A DNA stretch of 64,000 nt. It comes from Citrus sinensis (taxonomy: Eukaryota > Streptophyta > Magnoliopsida > Sapindales > Rutaceae). The stretch's first letter is position 1. Each line of letters opens with the position of its first letter. The stretch covers positions 27,929,001 to 27,993,000 of the forward strand of contig NC_068564.1 in assembly GCF_022201045.2 (NCBI RefSeq), in the 5' to 3' direction. Position numbers and translations under genes: made by a program. Shown piece by piece: positions 1 through 11,505 of this stretch. The notes beneath the pieces were generated by a model. The model ran no database searches and had not been told where the DNA came from. It saw only the letters and a list, made by a program, of their open reading frames with translations.

Positions 1-568
1 AGGCGCCTGTAAAATGAACCGGGGACTCCGGCGGCGAAATAAGACCGGTGAGTGTCGGAAGCCAGGCATTCTTCCATGCTGCTGCCTATGGGAGGCAGGA
101 GTTGAAAGAGAGTGTTGAAGTCATTGCTGGGGAGGTCGGAGAAGAAAGCTGAGAACTCCGGTGGCTCGTACCCCGAGGCCTCGTAACGTTTGCTAATGTG
201 TTTGATGATCACGTCCACGATGTACAGAGTGTTGTTGCCGCATGAACAGCCTAAATCTGCCAAGGCAAAGGGGATGGTTTCTGATGGTGGCTCCATTAAC
301 TGAATATTGTCTAGGGTTTCTCTTAGTAGATGAAGCATGGATTGAGCATGTATTGCCTGCATGTCGAATATAATCAAGGACTTACGCATAATACACAAAT
401 AACAAATTAAAAATGAGTGAAAATATAACTAGAAAGGAATTCAAAAGGAACCTGGGCTTGAGAGTTATTGGCATAGCTGGCTTCACCGTTGCCTCCTTTC
501 ATGCTAAGTATCATCTCAAGCTTTCTGTCTGAAACAATAACATCATTTCCTTTGGGAGCCATTTTCAT
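1..568 (-). CDS. IAMT1: SABATH methyltransferase, IAMT1-like (5' part only)
   Basis: The start codon is 568-566 (a second in-frame ATG at 562 is the usual family start, giving MAPKGNDV). Exon 1 is 568-452, a 95-bp GT-AG intron is 451-357, and exon 2 runs from 356 off the window edge. What is visible is the N-terminal SABATH fold: an SMKGG..SYANNSQAQ stretch that binds the S-adenosylmethionine/substrate, an ADLGCSCG..T motif I for SAM binding, and a FFSDLPSNDFNTLFQLLP stretch. SABATH enzymes methylate the carboxyl group of small acids in the cytosol. The wording of these motifs and the intron position fit indole-3-acetate O-methyltransferase, which makes methyl-IAA, better than salicylate or jasmonate enzymes. 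The neighbouring PPX and FtsZ1 genes support IAMT1 by remembered synteny. Substrate residues lie partly outside the window, so the substrate is an inference. Confidence 0.82.
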
Positions 569-1142
569 TAAAGCTTTATATGTATGCTGTGTGTGTGTGT
601 GTGTAACAAGAACTATAAGAATAAGTAAGTGCTTTTGCAGCTTCTTGCTCTGCGTGATGTGGTGATCGAATGTGAGAGGAAGTGCAATAAGTGCTTTTGC
701 AGCTTCTTGCTCTGCGTGATGTGGTGAATGTGAGAGGAAGTGCTTTTGGCGGTTGGTTTTCTGGACTGGAGGAGGCTAGGGAAAGTAGACTATATATAAT
801 GAGAGGATATTTGATATAGGCTGTGTATTTTGGTGAGCGAACGAGAATTAAAAAGGATATATATATATTAAAAATAGAAAAGAAAGCCAAATATGGTAAA
901 AATAAGTTCAAAATGTGCAGATATGGACCTCACATGCAGCAACAAATTAAGCAACAAAGTACCCAAAATTGACGCCGGATTTTCCATGTTTCCGATCTCT
1001 ATGTAACTTCACTGTTGTCGGAAATATTCCCCTGAATAAAATAGTAGATTGTGAAACATAAAAGACAGTTGAATTAATAATAACAATATATTCATTTATT
1101 ATTATTTTTATAACATTCTTGATGATATGCATATTACATGAG
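569..1142 (-). promoter_or_regulatory. IAMT1-like promoter and 5' leader
   Basis: Read on the minus strand, a TATATATAG motif at about 791-799 is a plausible TATA box, roughly 225 bases upstream of the start codon. Between it and the ATG lie a (GT)n microsatellite at about 586-604 and a 62-bp direct duplication (copies start at 626 and 688). These repeats would sit in the transcribed leader if the TATA box is used. Upstream of 850 the sequence is plain AT-rich DNA. Open frames here are low-complexity and not coding. Confidence 0.45.
626..747. repeat. 62-bp direct duplication in the IAMT1-like leader
   Basis: The stretch beginning TAAGTGCTTTTGCAGC occurs at 626 and again at 688, nearly identical apart from a 4-base gap (ATCG) in the second copy. 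It looks like a recent local duplication. Confidence 0.85.
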
Positions 1143-1476
1143 TAATGATAGATATCCTAAATGTATCATTCATTAAGTTAATATGGAAATTTTTTAAATA
1201 ACCTACTTAATTATGTTATTGTGTTGATCCTTATTCTATTTTTGAAGTATTTATAATGATAGATATCCTAAATGTATCATTCATTAAGTTAATATGGAAA
1301 TTTTTTAAATAACCTACTTAATTATGTTATTGTGTTGATCCTTATTCTATTTTTGAAGTATTTATAATGATAGATATCCTAAATGTATCATTCATTAAGT
1401 TAATATGGAAATTTTTTAAATAACCTACTTAATTATGTTATTGCGTGGATCCTTATTCTATTTTTGAAGTATTTAT
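1143..1476. repeat. Three-copy 111-bp tandem repeat
   Basis: A 111-bp unit starting TAATGATAGATATCC begins at 1143, 1254 and 1365. The three copies are almost identical; the third has a few substitutions (GCGTGGATCC for GTGTTGATCC). The unit is AT-rich and has no coding sense. The near-identity shows recent amplification. Confidence 0.95.
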
Positions 1477-4400
1477 AAAAAAAATTAAAAAGTAAATGAA
1501 ATTTACCAAGAAAGAGCGTGCAAAAGTTAACATCCGTGGCCCCAACATAACCTAAAACAAGCCAACAACAATTCTTGTTATACAATTGCATTATCATGTA
1601 GCTTCCAATTAGTAGAAAACAAAATTGCAAAACGGCGTTAACATACTAATTAAAAAAAAAAACAAAAAAATTAAATTTAAAAATAAAACTTAATTAAGAT
1701 GGTTGGAGACATTATTTTTAAGCACATGCATGCAAAAAGGTTTTTGGGCTCTAAAGCTATGATGTAATTTGCCTCTTATTGCATGCTGCTAGCTAGATTT
1801 AGTGAATATATTATAAACTAATTAAGAAAGAAATTATTGACTAATTATCTGCTTAACAATACATATAAATTATAAAGATCCTAATTAATAAGCCCGAAAA
1901 GCATAAGTTGACAATCACTATTTCTTAAAGCTATTACTAGTTAATAATTTCTAAAATTTAAAAATAAAACCTTAACATTGCTAAGTACATACATGCTAAA
2001 AAGTTTTTGGATTATAAGCTATGATGTAATGTGCCTCTGATTGCATGCGCCTGCATAGAGTGTGTATATATATATTATAAAGTAATTACAAAGAATTATT
2101 GAGTAATTATCTCCTTAGCAATACGTATAAAGATGATAATGAACCCATTAAGCATAAGATGCCAATCACTCTGTTTCCTAAAGCATTTAATAATGTTAAT
2201 TAATTTATTTCACATAATTATGTGTTTAAAGAATGATTAGGAGGCGTTGCTTATACAGTTAAACCAATTTTAGTAAGCCATGCAAAGCACTACAAGCTTT
2301 TTTCTTTTTCATTGTTTAATAAAAGGTAATTTTTTTTTTTAACTGTATGAGGGCTTTATGGGTGAATTCTTTTTTCTTTTTTTTTGGAAGGGGACTTTAG
2401 GGCCTAATTGAATCAAAGAGGGATCTATTAAAAGCTTGATTAGGATTAATTATTCTCTGATTTAATTAATAATTAAACCATCACCCCAGAAATCAAGGTT
2501 CAGATTTTAACCTAACTTCTTTTAACTACTAACTAGACTACTAGTCTTTGTTGGATTGATGTTGGATACTCGGACAAAAATGTAATGCCGCCACAACTTG
2601 CATTTTATTGCGTGCGTTTTACGCTCCTCTTGTGAAGAAATTAACCTAATTAATTTCTCCAAAATTTCCAAGATTTGAATTTTTTTTTTTTTAGTACTTA
2701 ATTGCTTGGGATCTCTTATTGATTGTGAACCCTTGATTCCTCGAGTAAATTTCATGTTTTTTCTTCTTTTCTTTTCGGCGGGGGGGTGGGGGCAGCAAAA
2801 GATTGATTGTTTTAAAGTAATATGTTTCTATGTCTTTGAGTGAAGTTTGATTCAACCATATACTTTATATAAATATTTAATAATTCATAATACTAGCTCC
2901 TTACTATTAATAAATTTTGAATTGTTAAAGAAACCAATCAAAAAGCAAAAAAATACGGGAATAATGGGTTCAAACACAAATGTTTATAATTTTACTCATA
3001 TCTATCATCACATTAATTGATAGTCATATATTGATAACGGCCCTTAGTATTGTAGTTGTTCTCACATATGCATTCTTACCTCATTGATGAGGTCAATGGT
3101 TCAATCAACCCTCCTCTTTTTTAGAGAATATTTTTGAGTTAGCATTCAAATGATGTTTAATCAATCATGCACTAGTAATTGATTTAGATTATGTCATATA
3201 ACAAGAAATGAATAAATAAGCGCCAATATTTTTCATGATTATCTTACACGCTCTCCAACAGGCAGTGAAAAAGGGGCAGAAATTTCACAGGAGCATTACC
3301 ACTGTAACCCTAATAACTATTAATTTAAACCCTAATTAACTAACTAAAGACCTGGAATCTTGTTCTCTATTTTTCCACTAATCAATCTTTGTGAACTTGA
3401 CTGACCCCCCTCACACCTACAACATATTTCTTGCAGCATTAATATTCTCAAAGCCTTAAACTAGCCGTGATAGTCGCCGGCTCACGTGAATCTAGGCCGG
3501 ACCGTGTAATATATTTTACTTCATCATCTACTTCTACTTGTGCTTCTGCCTTTTTGCTTTTGCTTTACTTTGTTTAACTTCTAATTAACTACCCTATGCA
3601 GCTATACTTAGGTTTTTGCTTCTACTGATTAATTACGTTCATTTTCACTCTTTTATTTTTTTGGGTTCAAATAGAAATGTTTATATATAGTGGGTGTTTG
3701 CTCATGGCAATTGGCATAAACTTTATTAACTTTTCTGTGAGACTCTTTGCTTATGTTTTAAAACTTGGACAAGAAAGATGCTTTAGCATTGGTGGTGTTA
3801 GATGGGTCAGAAATGGTTATATTGCTGTGATTTTGGACAAAGCGTGACAAAGTTTCTAGCCAGTTAAAAGAGACAAGTGATCCGTAGAGCACAGAACGTG
3901 GTGGAATGGTCAAAAAGGTATAGGTAGATTCAATTAATTCTTAGGGTTTCATGAAGCTATTGTCCAACATTTCACCATGGACCACAATTTCATTTTGAAC
4001 CTCATTTCAGATGATCACGTGAGCCAAATTTACAAAAACAAAAGAACACTCAAATGAGTTCAAGAGGATTAAAACCCATGATTCATTTTGGGTGCATCTG
4101 CATGTTAGCTACCCTTTTTAATGTAAATAATAAAACCCTCATTAATGTCCCTGCTGCAATTATTATTTTTTCAGCACAATGGAGTGACAGAACAAGGGGA
4201 AGAAACAGGTTTCAGCAGCATTACGAGCGACGGCTGATGATTGATCTGCCTTACATGGACTTGTCCATTTTCGGAGGCAAGGAGTTCAGAAAATCAAATG
4301 AAAGAAAGTGTTGCCAGTTACCGTTGAGGCTACCAACATATACAATCACGCAATATTATTAATTGCTTGGTTAAACGCTCCCAACTCCCTCTTGAAAACT

Positions 4401-5875
4401 TCGTATTTCTATTTTTTTCTTTTTTTGTTTTTAATCACATTTTTTTCTATTTTAATAGTGATGTGTACAATGTATAATAAGGTGTGACAGGAAGTTTTTC
4501 AACTAAGAACTAGCGAGGTAGGTGGGCGTGCTGCACTAGACATTGCAGTAGTGTAGTCGTTCTCGCCATTTCAATGCTCGCTAATGGATTACTTTATATT
4601 AATTTGCTGACATAAAGCTAGCGAATAAGAAGTGGCACATGCATCCTTTGAACTGACATCTTATGAGCAAGTCGTCGCCTTAGATTATTGAAAAGGGGCC
4701 AAAAAAAAAATGGGGTTCATCTTTTGACAAATGTGAAGTCTAGATTCTGCGAAGCATGGTTTCAATTTGCAGTACTTGAGAGGAACAAACTTCCAGCAAT
4801 TATTGAGAAGCAGTAATGGTCTGGTTCTGGATTTATCAGGCAAATCCTTAAGCTAGGTAGGGTGCAGTGACGACAAAGATAATAAGTTTCAACGAATAAA
4901 AATTTCACAATAATAAACATTTTTGCTAGCTGTGCCTCTTCTGATATAGCTAAAGCAATAGCCTGATTAAATTAATGGTTTCTTCCAGATAAAACTTATT
5001 AATTAAATAGAATAATTCTATTGCTAAAAGGTTAATTGGATCACAAGGCAAGCTAGCTAGAGATTTGCAATATCTCTCTGAGTTTACGGTTTTTCCTACA
5101 AGTGAGTGCAAAGAAGAGAAGCAAAGCAACCAAAATATTGTACTGCAACTGTTAATGCAAAAATGGATCAGAAGAAGCAACAAAAAAAATTTAAATTGTT
5201 GTCTATTACTAGCTCCCTAGATGTAGCAGCTGCAAATTCAATGGTATTGGGAATTGCAGATTTGCTTGAAATTCTGGGTTCAACTTATTATTATTATAAA
5301 TACGAGTGTTGTTAGATCGAGGACATTCAGCTGAATAGTATTTATTCAAGTACATCAAGATCACAGAATATGAATTGCTGAAATACTTCCGAGAAACTTT
5401 TATGATGGTATCAAATTTGAGTAATTATTGAATGATATCCTCAAGCGAGGGAATAATAATAATCACTAAAAAGATCCAAAATACAACACAGCAAAAATAC
5501 GACATTTATAATTTACTTGGCCTTCATACAACAAGAATTGCGAAGCACCAAAAATGGGGCAAATTTAAATTGCTATTGAGATAATCATACAGACTAAATA
5601 CTAAAGCCATCTACATATGATACAAGATGAGAGTTCTGGCGCTCCTTTATACATCAAAACTCGGAGCACCCACATGTCAGTATCTGTTTTGATCAGATCA
5701 ACCGGAAACTGGCCGAAAAACGCCTTTGAGTTCATCATAAAACCATCTGCAGTAGAAAAAGTTTGTACCATCAGAGATAGAGAGAAAAAGAGAACAAATG
5801 AATTGAATTCCTTTTTCATTACAATGTTAATTAATCTGATGAGAAAATTGCCCAAGATGTTCAAATAGATTAAAA
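1477..5875. other. Gene-free AT-rich stretch
   Basis: I see no convincing gene. A degenerate direct duplication of about 210 bases sits at about 1685-1895 and 1940-2155; both halves share the stretch AGCTATGATGTAAT, a GCATGC-rich block and a TAATTATCT..TTA.CAATAC end. Poly-T and poly-A runs are frequent. Short open frames (for example 4054-4362 +) have no recognisable protein features. The 3' UTR of the PHD gene probably extends from 5875 down to about 5500. Confidence 0.6.
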
Positions 5876-8800
5876 CTAAGGCACGATTCTTTTTATTACT
5901 GCTGTAGCCATTTTTGATGCCATCTCAGGGACTGTATATCTAAGATGTCTCCCCATGGTTGTAAAAAAGTTAGAAACGAGGCATGCAATGCATCTTCTAA
6001 AAAGCAATGTTGGTAAAGGATTTGTATGGAATGAAAGAAAAAGAAATACATACTGGCACAAGAACACTGGATGTCTTCCTTTATTTGCCTCATTTCCCAA
6101 GTGATTTAGTCTTTCATTCTCTTCCTTAAACTTGCCAGGAGGGAGAACTTCACATGGACCTCGAATCAAGCCAGCCATGACAGAACTCTCATTATTAGAT
6201 TCATAGAGCTGCACATCAACAGCGAGTTAAAATGAAAATTAGCAATGCATAACTAAAATTAAGTATTTTCAGACTCCAATCCAAGAAAAAGGAGAGGTAG
6301 ACATTCAATTAAATGAAGTAAGCTGTGTACATGACCTTCCTATTGTCTCACCCCCCCCCCCCCCCCCCCCCCCCCCCAGCCCCACAAAAGAGTACACCAT
6401 CAGGCAAACCGTCTAAGAGTCAGTTAGTTTAGTTTAAAAATTATTCTTATATATCTAGTAATTCACATAAAAAGAAAACATTTCAGAAACTAAATCACCT
6501 CATTGCTTTCAGGGGCACAGGGGCAGCCAACTGCCTCCGGCAAGTCACCAGGAAAGAAGCACCTATTGACCATAACCCACTTAGAACCAGTTCCAGTATC
6601 CTCCCACATGGTCTGCAATAGACAGTAAAAACCATACAAATCAGAAACCAAGATGGAAGATATGCACACGAGAATATTGGTAAAAATTACAAGTAATAAA
6701 AATTCCAGGGCATGCACTATTTTATCCTTGCCTGAAGTTTAGACGGCATCAATTTGTTGTTGCTAGAATGCAAAAGAACATGATCCTTTACTTTATATGT
6801 TACTCCACCAATGCGACAAGACTGGTAAAACTTCTTCCCATCCACAATTTGAAGTACATCCCCAATCCATTGCACATTGTGCAAAGCATCAGAAGAAATC
6901 ACAGAATTTCCAACAGGGTTTAGCCGTCCAACAACTTCCTCATCTTGCTTTATTGTAGAGCTACTGTCATGACTATTCTTTAAAGAAACTTCAGCACTGT
7001 TAGCCAGATCTGTACGGACAACTTGTGAATTGTGTGAAGGCTGTGATGCAGCAGAGTGATTACTAACAGTCTCCGATGAGATAGCAGGATGCTCTGATTT
7101 TGATTCAGAAGCCAATTTCTCCAACTGTGTCGAAGATTCACATACTTGAGTAGATTGGATCGGTCCATGAGAATCACCAGGAGGAGGAACGACCCCCAAA
7201 GGTTTTGTCACGTTACTTGGGTAAGTTCCAGAAGAAGTTTCCTGATCCTTACTCTTTGTGCTCGAAACCAAATTACCACCCTGTGTTGCTCTTATATTGT
7301 GAATTTTCAAATCAGAGTCATTGGAGTTGCTGCCTAGGGCCCCAGACCCACCAGAGCTTCCGTTCACTGTAATCTTCTGCTGATTATTTACTTTTTGATC
7401 CACAGATATGAATTTCTTATCTGAAGGAGACTGAATTACTGATGTGTTGGAAGGCATTTTTGTTGTATTTATGCTTCTCATGACACGACCATATTTAGGG
7501 GGCAAGGGCTTTCCATTGGATAATTTCAAGCAACTCATGCAGTGCCACTCACCACCTCTAGGGATTCCTTTCTGATTATTCATTTGCAGACATTTTAAGT
7601 GAAATCCTTTCTCACAAGCATCACAAAGAACTACAGTTTCCACCTCATTCGCAGTAAGTTTGCATATTTGGCAAGTAAAAGCCTTGCTCATGTATTCTCT
7701 TGAAGGCGGGGTCCATGTGGGATGCTGCGGAAGCTTCGGATGCAATAACTTCTGAACAATTTTAGCAATTTCACCATGATTGCTGCCAAATTGTGGGGCT
7801 TGGACGATATTTGTGCCTTGCAAAGGCTGATGCACGTTAGGCATATTTCCAGTTTGAGAAATGAATGGTCTAAAGCTCTGATCTCTTACAGCCTGAGGAG
7901 CCGTCCGTGACATATCAGCAGGTCCCTCAAGCTTGAGAGGAATATGATTCGGCACCTTATTTTCTAGTACAGCTTTAGCCGATGAGGCAGATTGGGGCTG
8001 TACAGACCAAGTTGGAGCATTCACTAATGGATGATTTGCAGAAGCATTTGCTGCAAATGAAATAACATAGGCATGAATTGTACAATCAAAATGAAGCAAA
8101 AATATTTCCATATCAAACAAAAATATACTAATGGAAAGTATATGATAACATTAAATAGTTGAGTATATTATTTAAGAAAAAGAACGACGGCTTTTAGACT
8201 GACCACAAAGTGAAAATGATAACATCATTTACCATGTACACCCATGATTTGAAACCAGAGAAAAGAGGGAAGGATTACCTTGTACTTGTGACACATAAGA
8301 AGACCCATTTGATCCTCCATCCAATTTAACTTGTGGTTTCTCCACCCTCGGCAGTGCTAATGAAGATGAATCCCTTCCTAGATGGCTGCTAGGCAACCCA
8401 ATGGAGACTGTGGGTGGTCTTGCATCATTGTTCGGCAACTGGTATGGTAGAGATGCAGAAGTTGTAGCATGAACATGGACAGGAGGTGATGAAGTGGAGA
8501 AACCTCCAGAGGATAGAGTTGGTGAGGAACCTACTTTATCTAATGGAAACATTCGAACAGTATGTGATGTCCCACGGTTTTCAGGTGCTGTGCCAAAACT
8601 TGTTTGCAGCGAGTTGGAAGTATATGCAGTAGGTTGTGTTGAGAATTTCTTAGGTTCTTCCATCTGGGTTAAAAAAGAGAAAGAAAAATATCAGAATTTG
8701 CATACTATTTAGTGCTACACGGCATGTTAAAGTAGTTGGGGAAAAAATCAGTTCAAGATACGCTAGCGCAAATCATTGTGATCCTGCAGAACTACAAACC

Positions 8801-10414
8801 TTTTTTTTTTGGGGGGTGTGGGGGGCTACAATTTGGATCTACTATTCTAGCAGAAAATACGATGTCTCAAAGATTCACTCAATTTGAGTCCCAATTAACA
8901 AGAAATTTAAGAGAATCTCAGATACAATTTCTTTCAACTCCTAAGCCCTTTTAACAACACCAGACATCCCAAATCTCATGATAACAATCTCTAAAGTCAC
9001 AAAAACGACAAGATTAATATCAAGTAATGATACCAAATTCAATGGACCAAACAAATCGGTAAAATCACCTAATACATAAAATCCACATCAATCAAACCCA
9101 AAATGCCAAATGGATCCAAATTAGTTGACTACCTCTAAACCGACAGAACCAAAACCCTCATCTCCCCATGGGCAACTCAACCTTCTCAACTTGAGTTTCT
9201 TATATATTCTAATGAAGAAACAACTTCAACTTGTTTGCTCTTCCTAAAATATTCACTAACAAAAAATACAGCATGAAGAATTTCAAATTCAATGAAACAA
9301 ATATCAATAATAAAAAATGCTAAAAAACTACCCAGTAATTGCAGCTGTAAATTAAGCAAAAAACTCAATTACTGCTGGGAATTGCATAAATTTCATATAA
9401 AAATAAAATAAACTCTCAAAAAACCACTCCACAATAACCAAAAAAATTAATCTAAAGGAGTTAAATTTATTCTCTGCCTCTCCACATTGTTACAACATCA
9501 CATAGAGAATAGTGATCAATACCTATAATAATTAATGGCATAACACAAAATTAAACCAACCTACAATTTCAATCCTGCAAAAGCCACATAAATCTGCAAA
9601 AGGAAAACCCTTTACCTTTCTATTACTAAACTCACTGTTAGCAACAATTGCCAAACACATAAAAGCCACATTAAACATCAAATTAATCAAAATAAAAAAC
9701 AAACCGCTATCCCTCATCCCCTGAAAATCATCGAACCCTGTTCAAGAAAACCCCTTTACTTTCTTCCCACTACTTAATTTTGAAAATTCGACCACTAAAG
9801 TTCGTAGAAAACACTCAATTTTACTTGGGAGACCAAAATAAAAAACCAAACTATTCATTCTAAACCAATAAACACGAGCTAAAAATTCCAAATAAATAAA
9901 TAAAGAAATAAAATCGTCTTTTCTTTTCTTTTTTTATATGATAAAATAAAATCGTCTTTGTTACCTTCCTCTTGCTAAGCTCAACCTTCTCCTTAATACT
10001 CAACCTCTGTCCACGAAACCCTAATTTCTGCTCCTTAACCCTCCCGTTAAGGCCCAAATCCTCAATCAGCCCCACAATTGCGTCTCTGGCCACAATGTCC
10101 TTAGGCGCCAAGCCCTCGCACATGTCCACCAACTTCTCTCTCGCTTCCGCCATCAACCGCCGTTCCACCTCCGTCGGGCCCTTCCCTCCCCCGCCCCTCA
10201 TCCGCCACATAGCCGACAGCACCAGCACGATCTCCGCCACTCGCTTCCCCTCTTTCCCCGCCGCCCCAATTCGAGCTCTTTTCTTGGACTTCATTTCAGG
10301 GTCTTCTCCGTTTTCTGCCGCCCTTTTCTCGTTTGTTTTTGTTGTTATTGAAACGTCTGGCTGGGGATTAAACGGTGCGTTTGCGTTTGGGGAAGTAATT
10401 GGCGCTGGATCCAT
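5876..10414 (-). CDS. PHD-finger and BAH-like domain nuclear protein
   Basis: Six exons: 10414-9965, 8663-8279, 8050-6732, 6612-6499, 6208-6054, 5948-5876; they join in frame to 831 aa. Residues 1-150 hold a KKRAR basic patch (likely nuclear signal) and a helical block ending in FRGQRLSIKEKVELSKRK. A Ser/Pro-rich linker follows. A C4HC3 PHD finger spans about 405-452 (CQIC..LCDACEKGFHLKCL..WHCMSC). A Ser/Thr-rich linker leads to a C-terminal BAH-like module (about 670-815; GGVTYKVKDHVLL, KWVMVNRCFFPGDLP, GLIRGPCEVLPPGKF). PHD and BAH modules read histone tails, so a chromatin role is inferred; no catalytic domain is seen. Intron 3 has a GC donor. Exon 6 follows a TTCTAAC branch site and pyrimidine tract. 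I recall an Arabidopsis relative at At3g20280, next to an LBP/BPI gene as here. Confidence 0.88.
6351..6377. repeat. Poly-C tract in PHD gene intron 4
   Basis: About 27 consecutive C on the plus strand (G on the transcript) inside the intron between exons 4 and 5. Length in the assembly may be unreliable, because long homopolymers are error-prone. Confidence 0.9.
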
Positions 10415-11505
10415 TGTGTTTCAGAGTTTAAGCGCATGAACGGTGTCGTTTATGCGGGAGCTTGATTTGAACGAGAGACGTTAATAATGTTATGTTACGG
10501 GGTACTGAGTGAGAGAGAGAGAAATATAAAGAGAAACAGGGGTTTGTTTAGAATTTCCAATTTCCTTGGTTTATTTCGTGAACCGGTTCTTATTTTGGGG
10601 TTGGACGGGTTCCTTAGTTTTTTTTTTTTTTTTTGGCTCTTACTATTTTTAATTTAATAATAAATTAAAATTTCAAATGTCAATTATTAAATCAATAACA
10701 TTCTAACTACTGTAGATATAAAAGTCTTATTCATCTTATAATAATGTTCACTTCAATGTTAAAAAAAAAATATAAAAGAAAATCTTACATGAGACAGACG
10801 CGTTATATCATTTACATATTCATGTAATAAGATTACAAGATACTCACACATATACATTCTAAAACTGACCAACCACAAAATGAGAGAAAATAAAATTTTA
10901 AGACAAATATCATAATTTGATTGGATGATCTCATTGAAATTATCTCTCACACTAATTTTTTTTTTTTAAGATATGGAGTCGTACACTTCTTTATTGAGGT
11001 TGAAGGAATTAAATCCTTATCCAATTCACCAAAAAAATAATTATCTTTATTAATTATTATACAACATTTGCAGCACATTTTATAATTTAAATCTAAAGTT
11101 GTTGGAGTATTACACAAATTTTGCAAATGTTTTTGTTTATGATATTCGTCGTCACTCTATCAACTGTACTACTGCTACAAAGAGGGTGCATTTTTCATTT
11201 TAACAAAGAAAGGGTAAGGAATTCAATTAATTGCGAAATATAATGGATGAATTAACGGATGAGGGTTCGTATGTCTTTTAATCAAACCTTAGGACATAAG
11301 GGCTTACGTCCCTTTCCCTAAATAATTACTCGACATATGCTAGTTTTCTATTTAAATTAATCTTGCTGCGGGTCATCCTTTTCTACATAAGGCAGTATGT
11401 ACATGGAAATTGATCAAATTCTATAATGCATTTTGGCAATTGATACAACAATCAAGTAATCAACAGTGATACATCTTCACTTCTATTTAGCTTCTTAACT
11501 TACAG
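10415..11505. other. Intergenic: PHD gene promoter and LBP/BPI 3' flank
   Basis: Contains the upstream region of the PHD gene (GA-rich GAGAGAGAGA near 10510, on the plus strand) followed by AT-rich DNA with a T16 run at about 10619-10634. No gene is visible. The last 100-200 bases before 11506 probably carry the 3' UTR of the LBP/BPI gene. Confidence 0.45.

Noticed and set aside
576-911. 111-codon open frame (-)
   Set aside because: It runs through the GT microsatellite and the 62-bp duplication of the IAMT1-like leader; composition is low-complexity and no protein family fits.
4054-4362. 102-codon open frame (+)
   Set aside because: No domain, no coding bias I can see, no splice partners; surrounded by gene-free AT-rich DNA.
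6351-6377. Poly-C tract as a regulatory G-quadruplex or i-motif
   Set aside because: A single homopolymer inside an intron; its length may be a sequencing or assembly artefact and no function can be supported.
9972-10439. 155-codon open frame (+)
   Set aside because: It is the antisense shadow of PHD gene exon 1, which has the better protein features and splices in frame.
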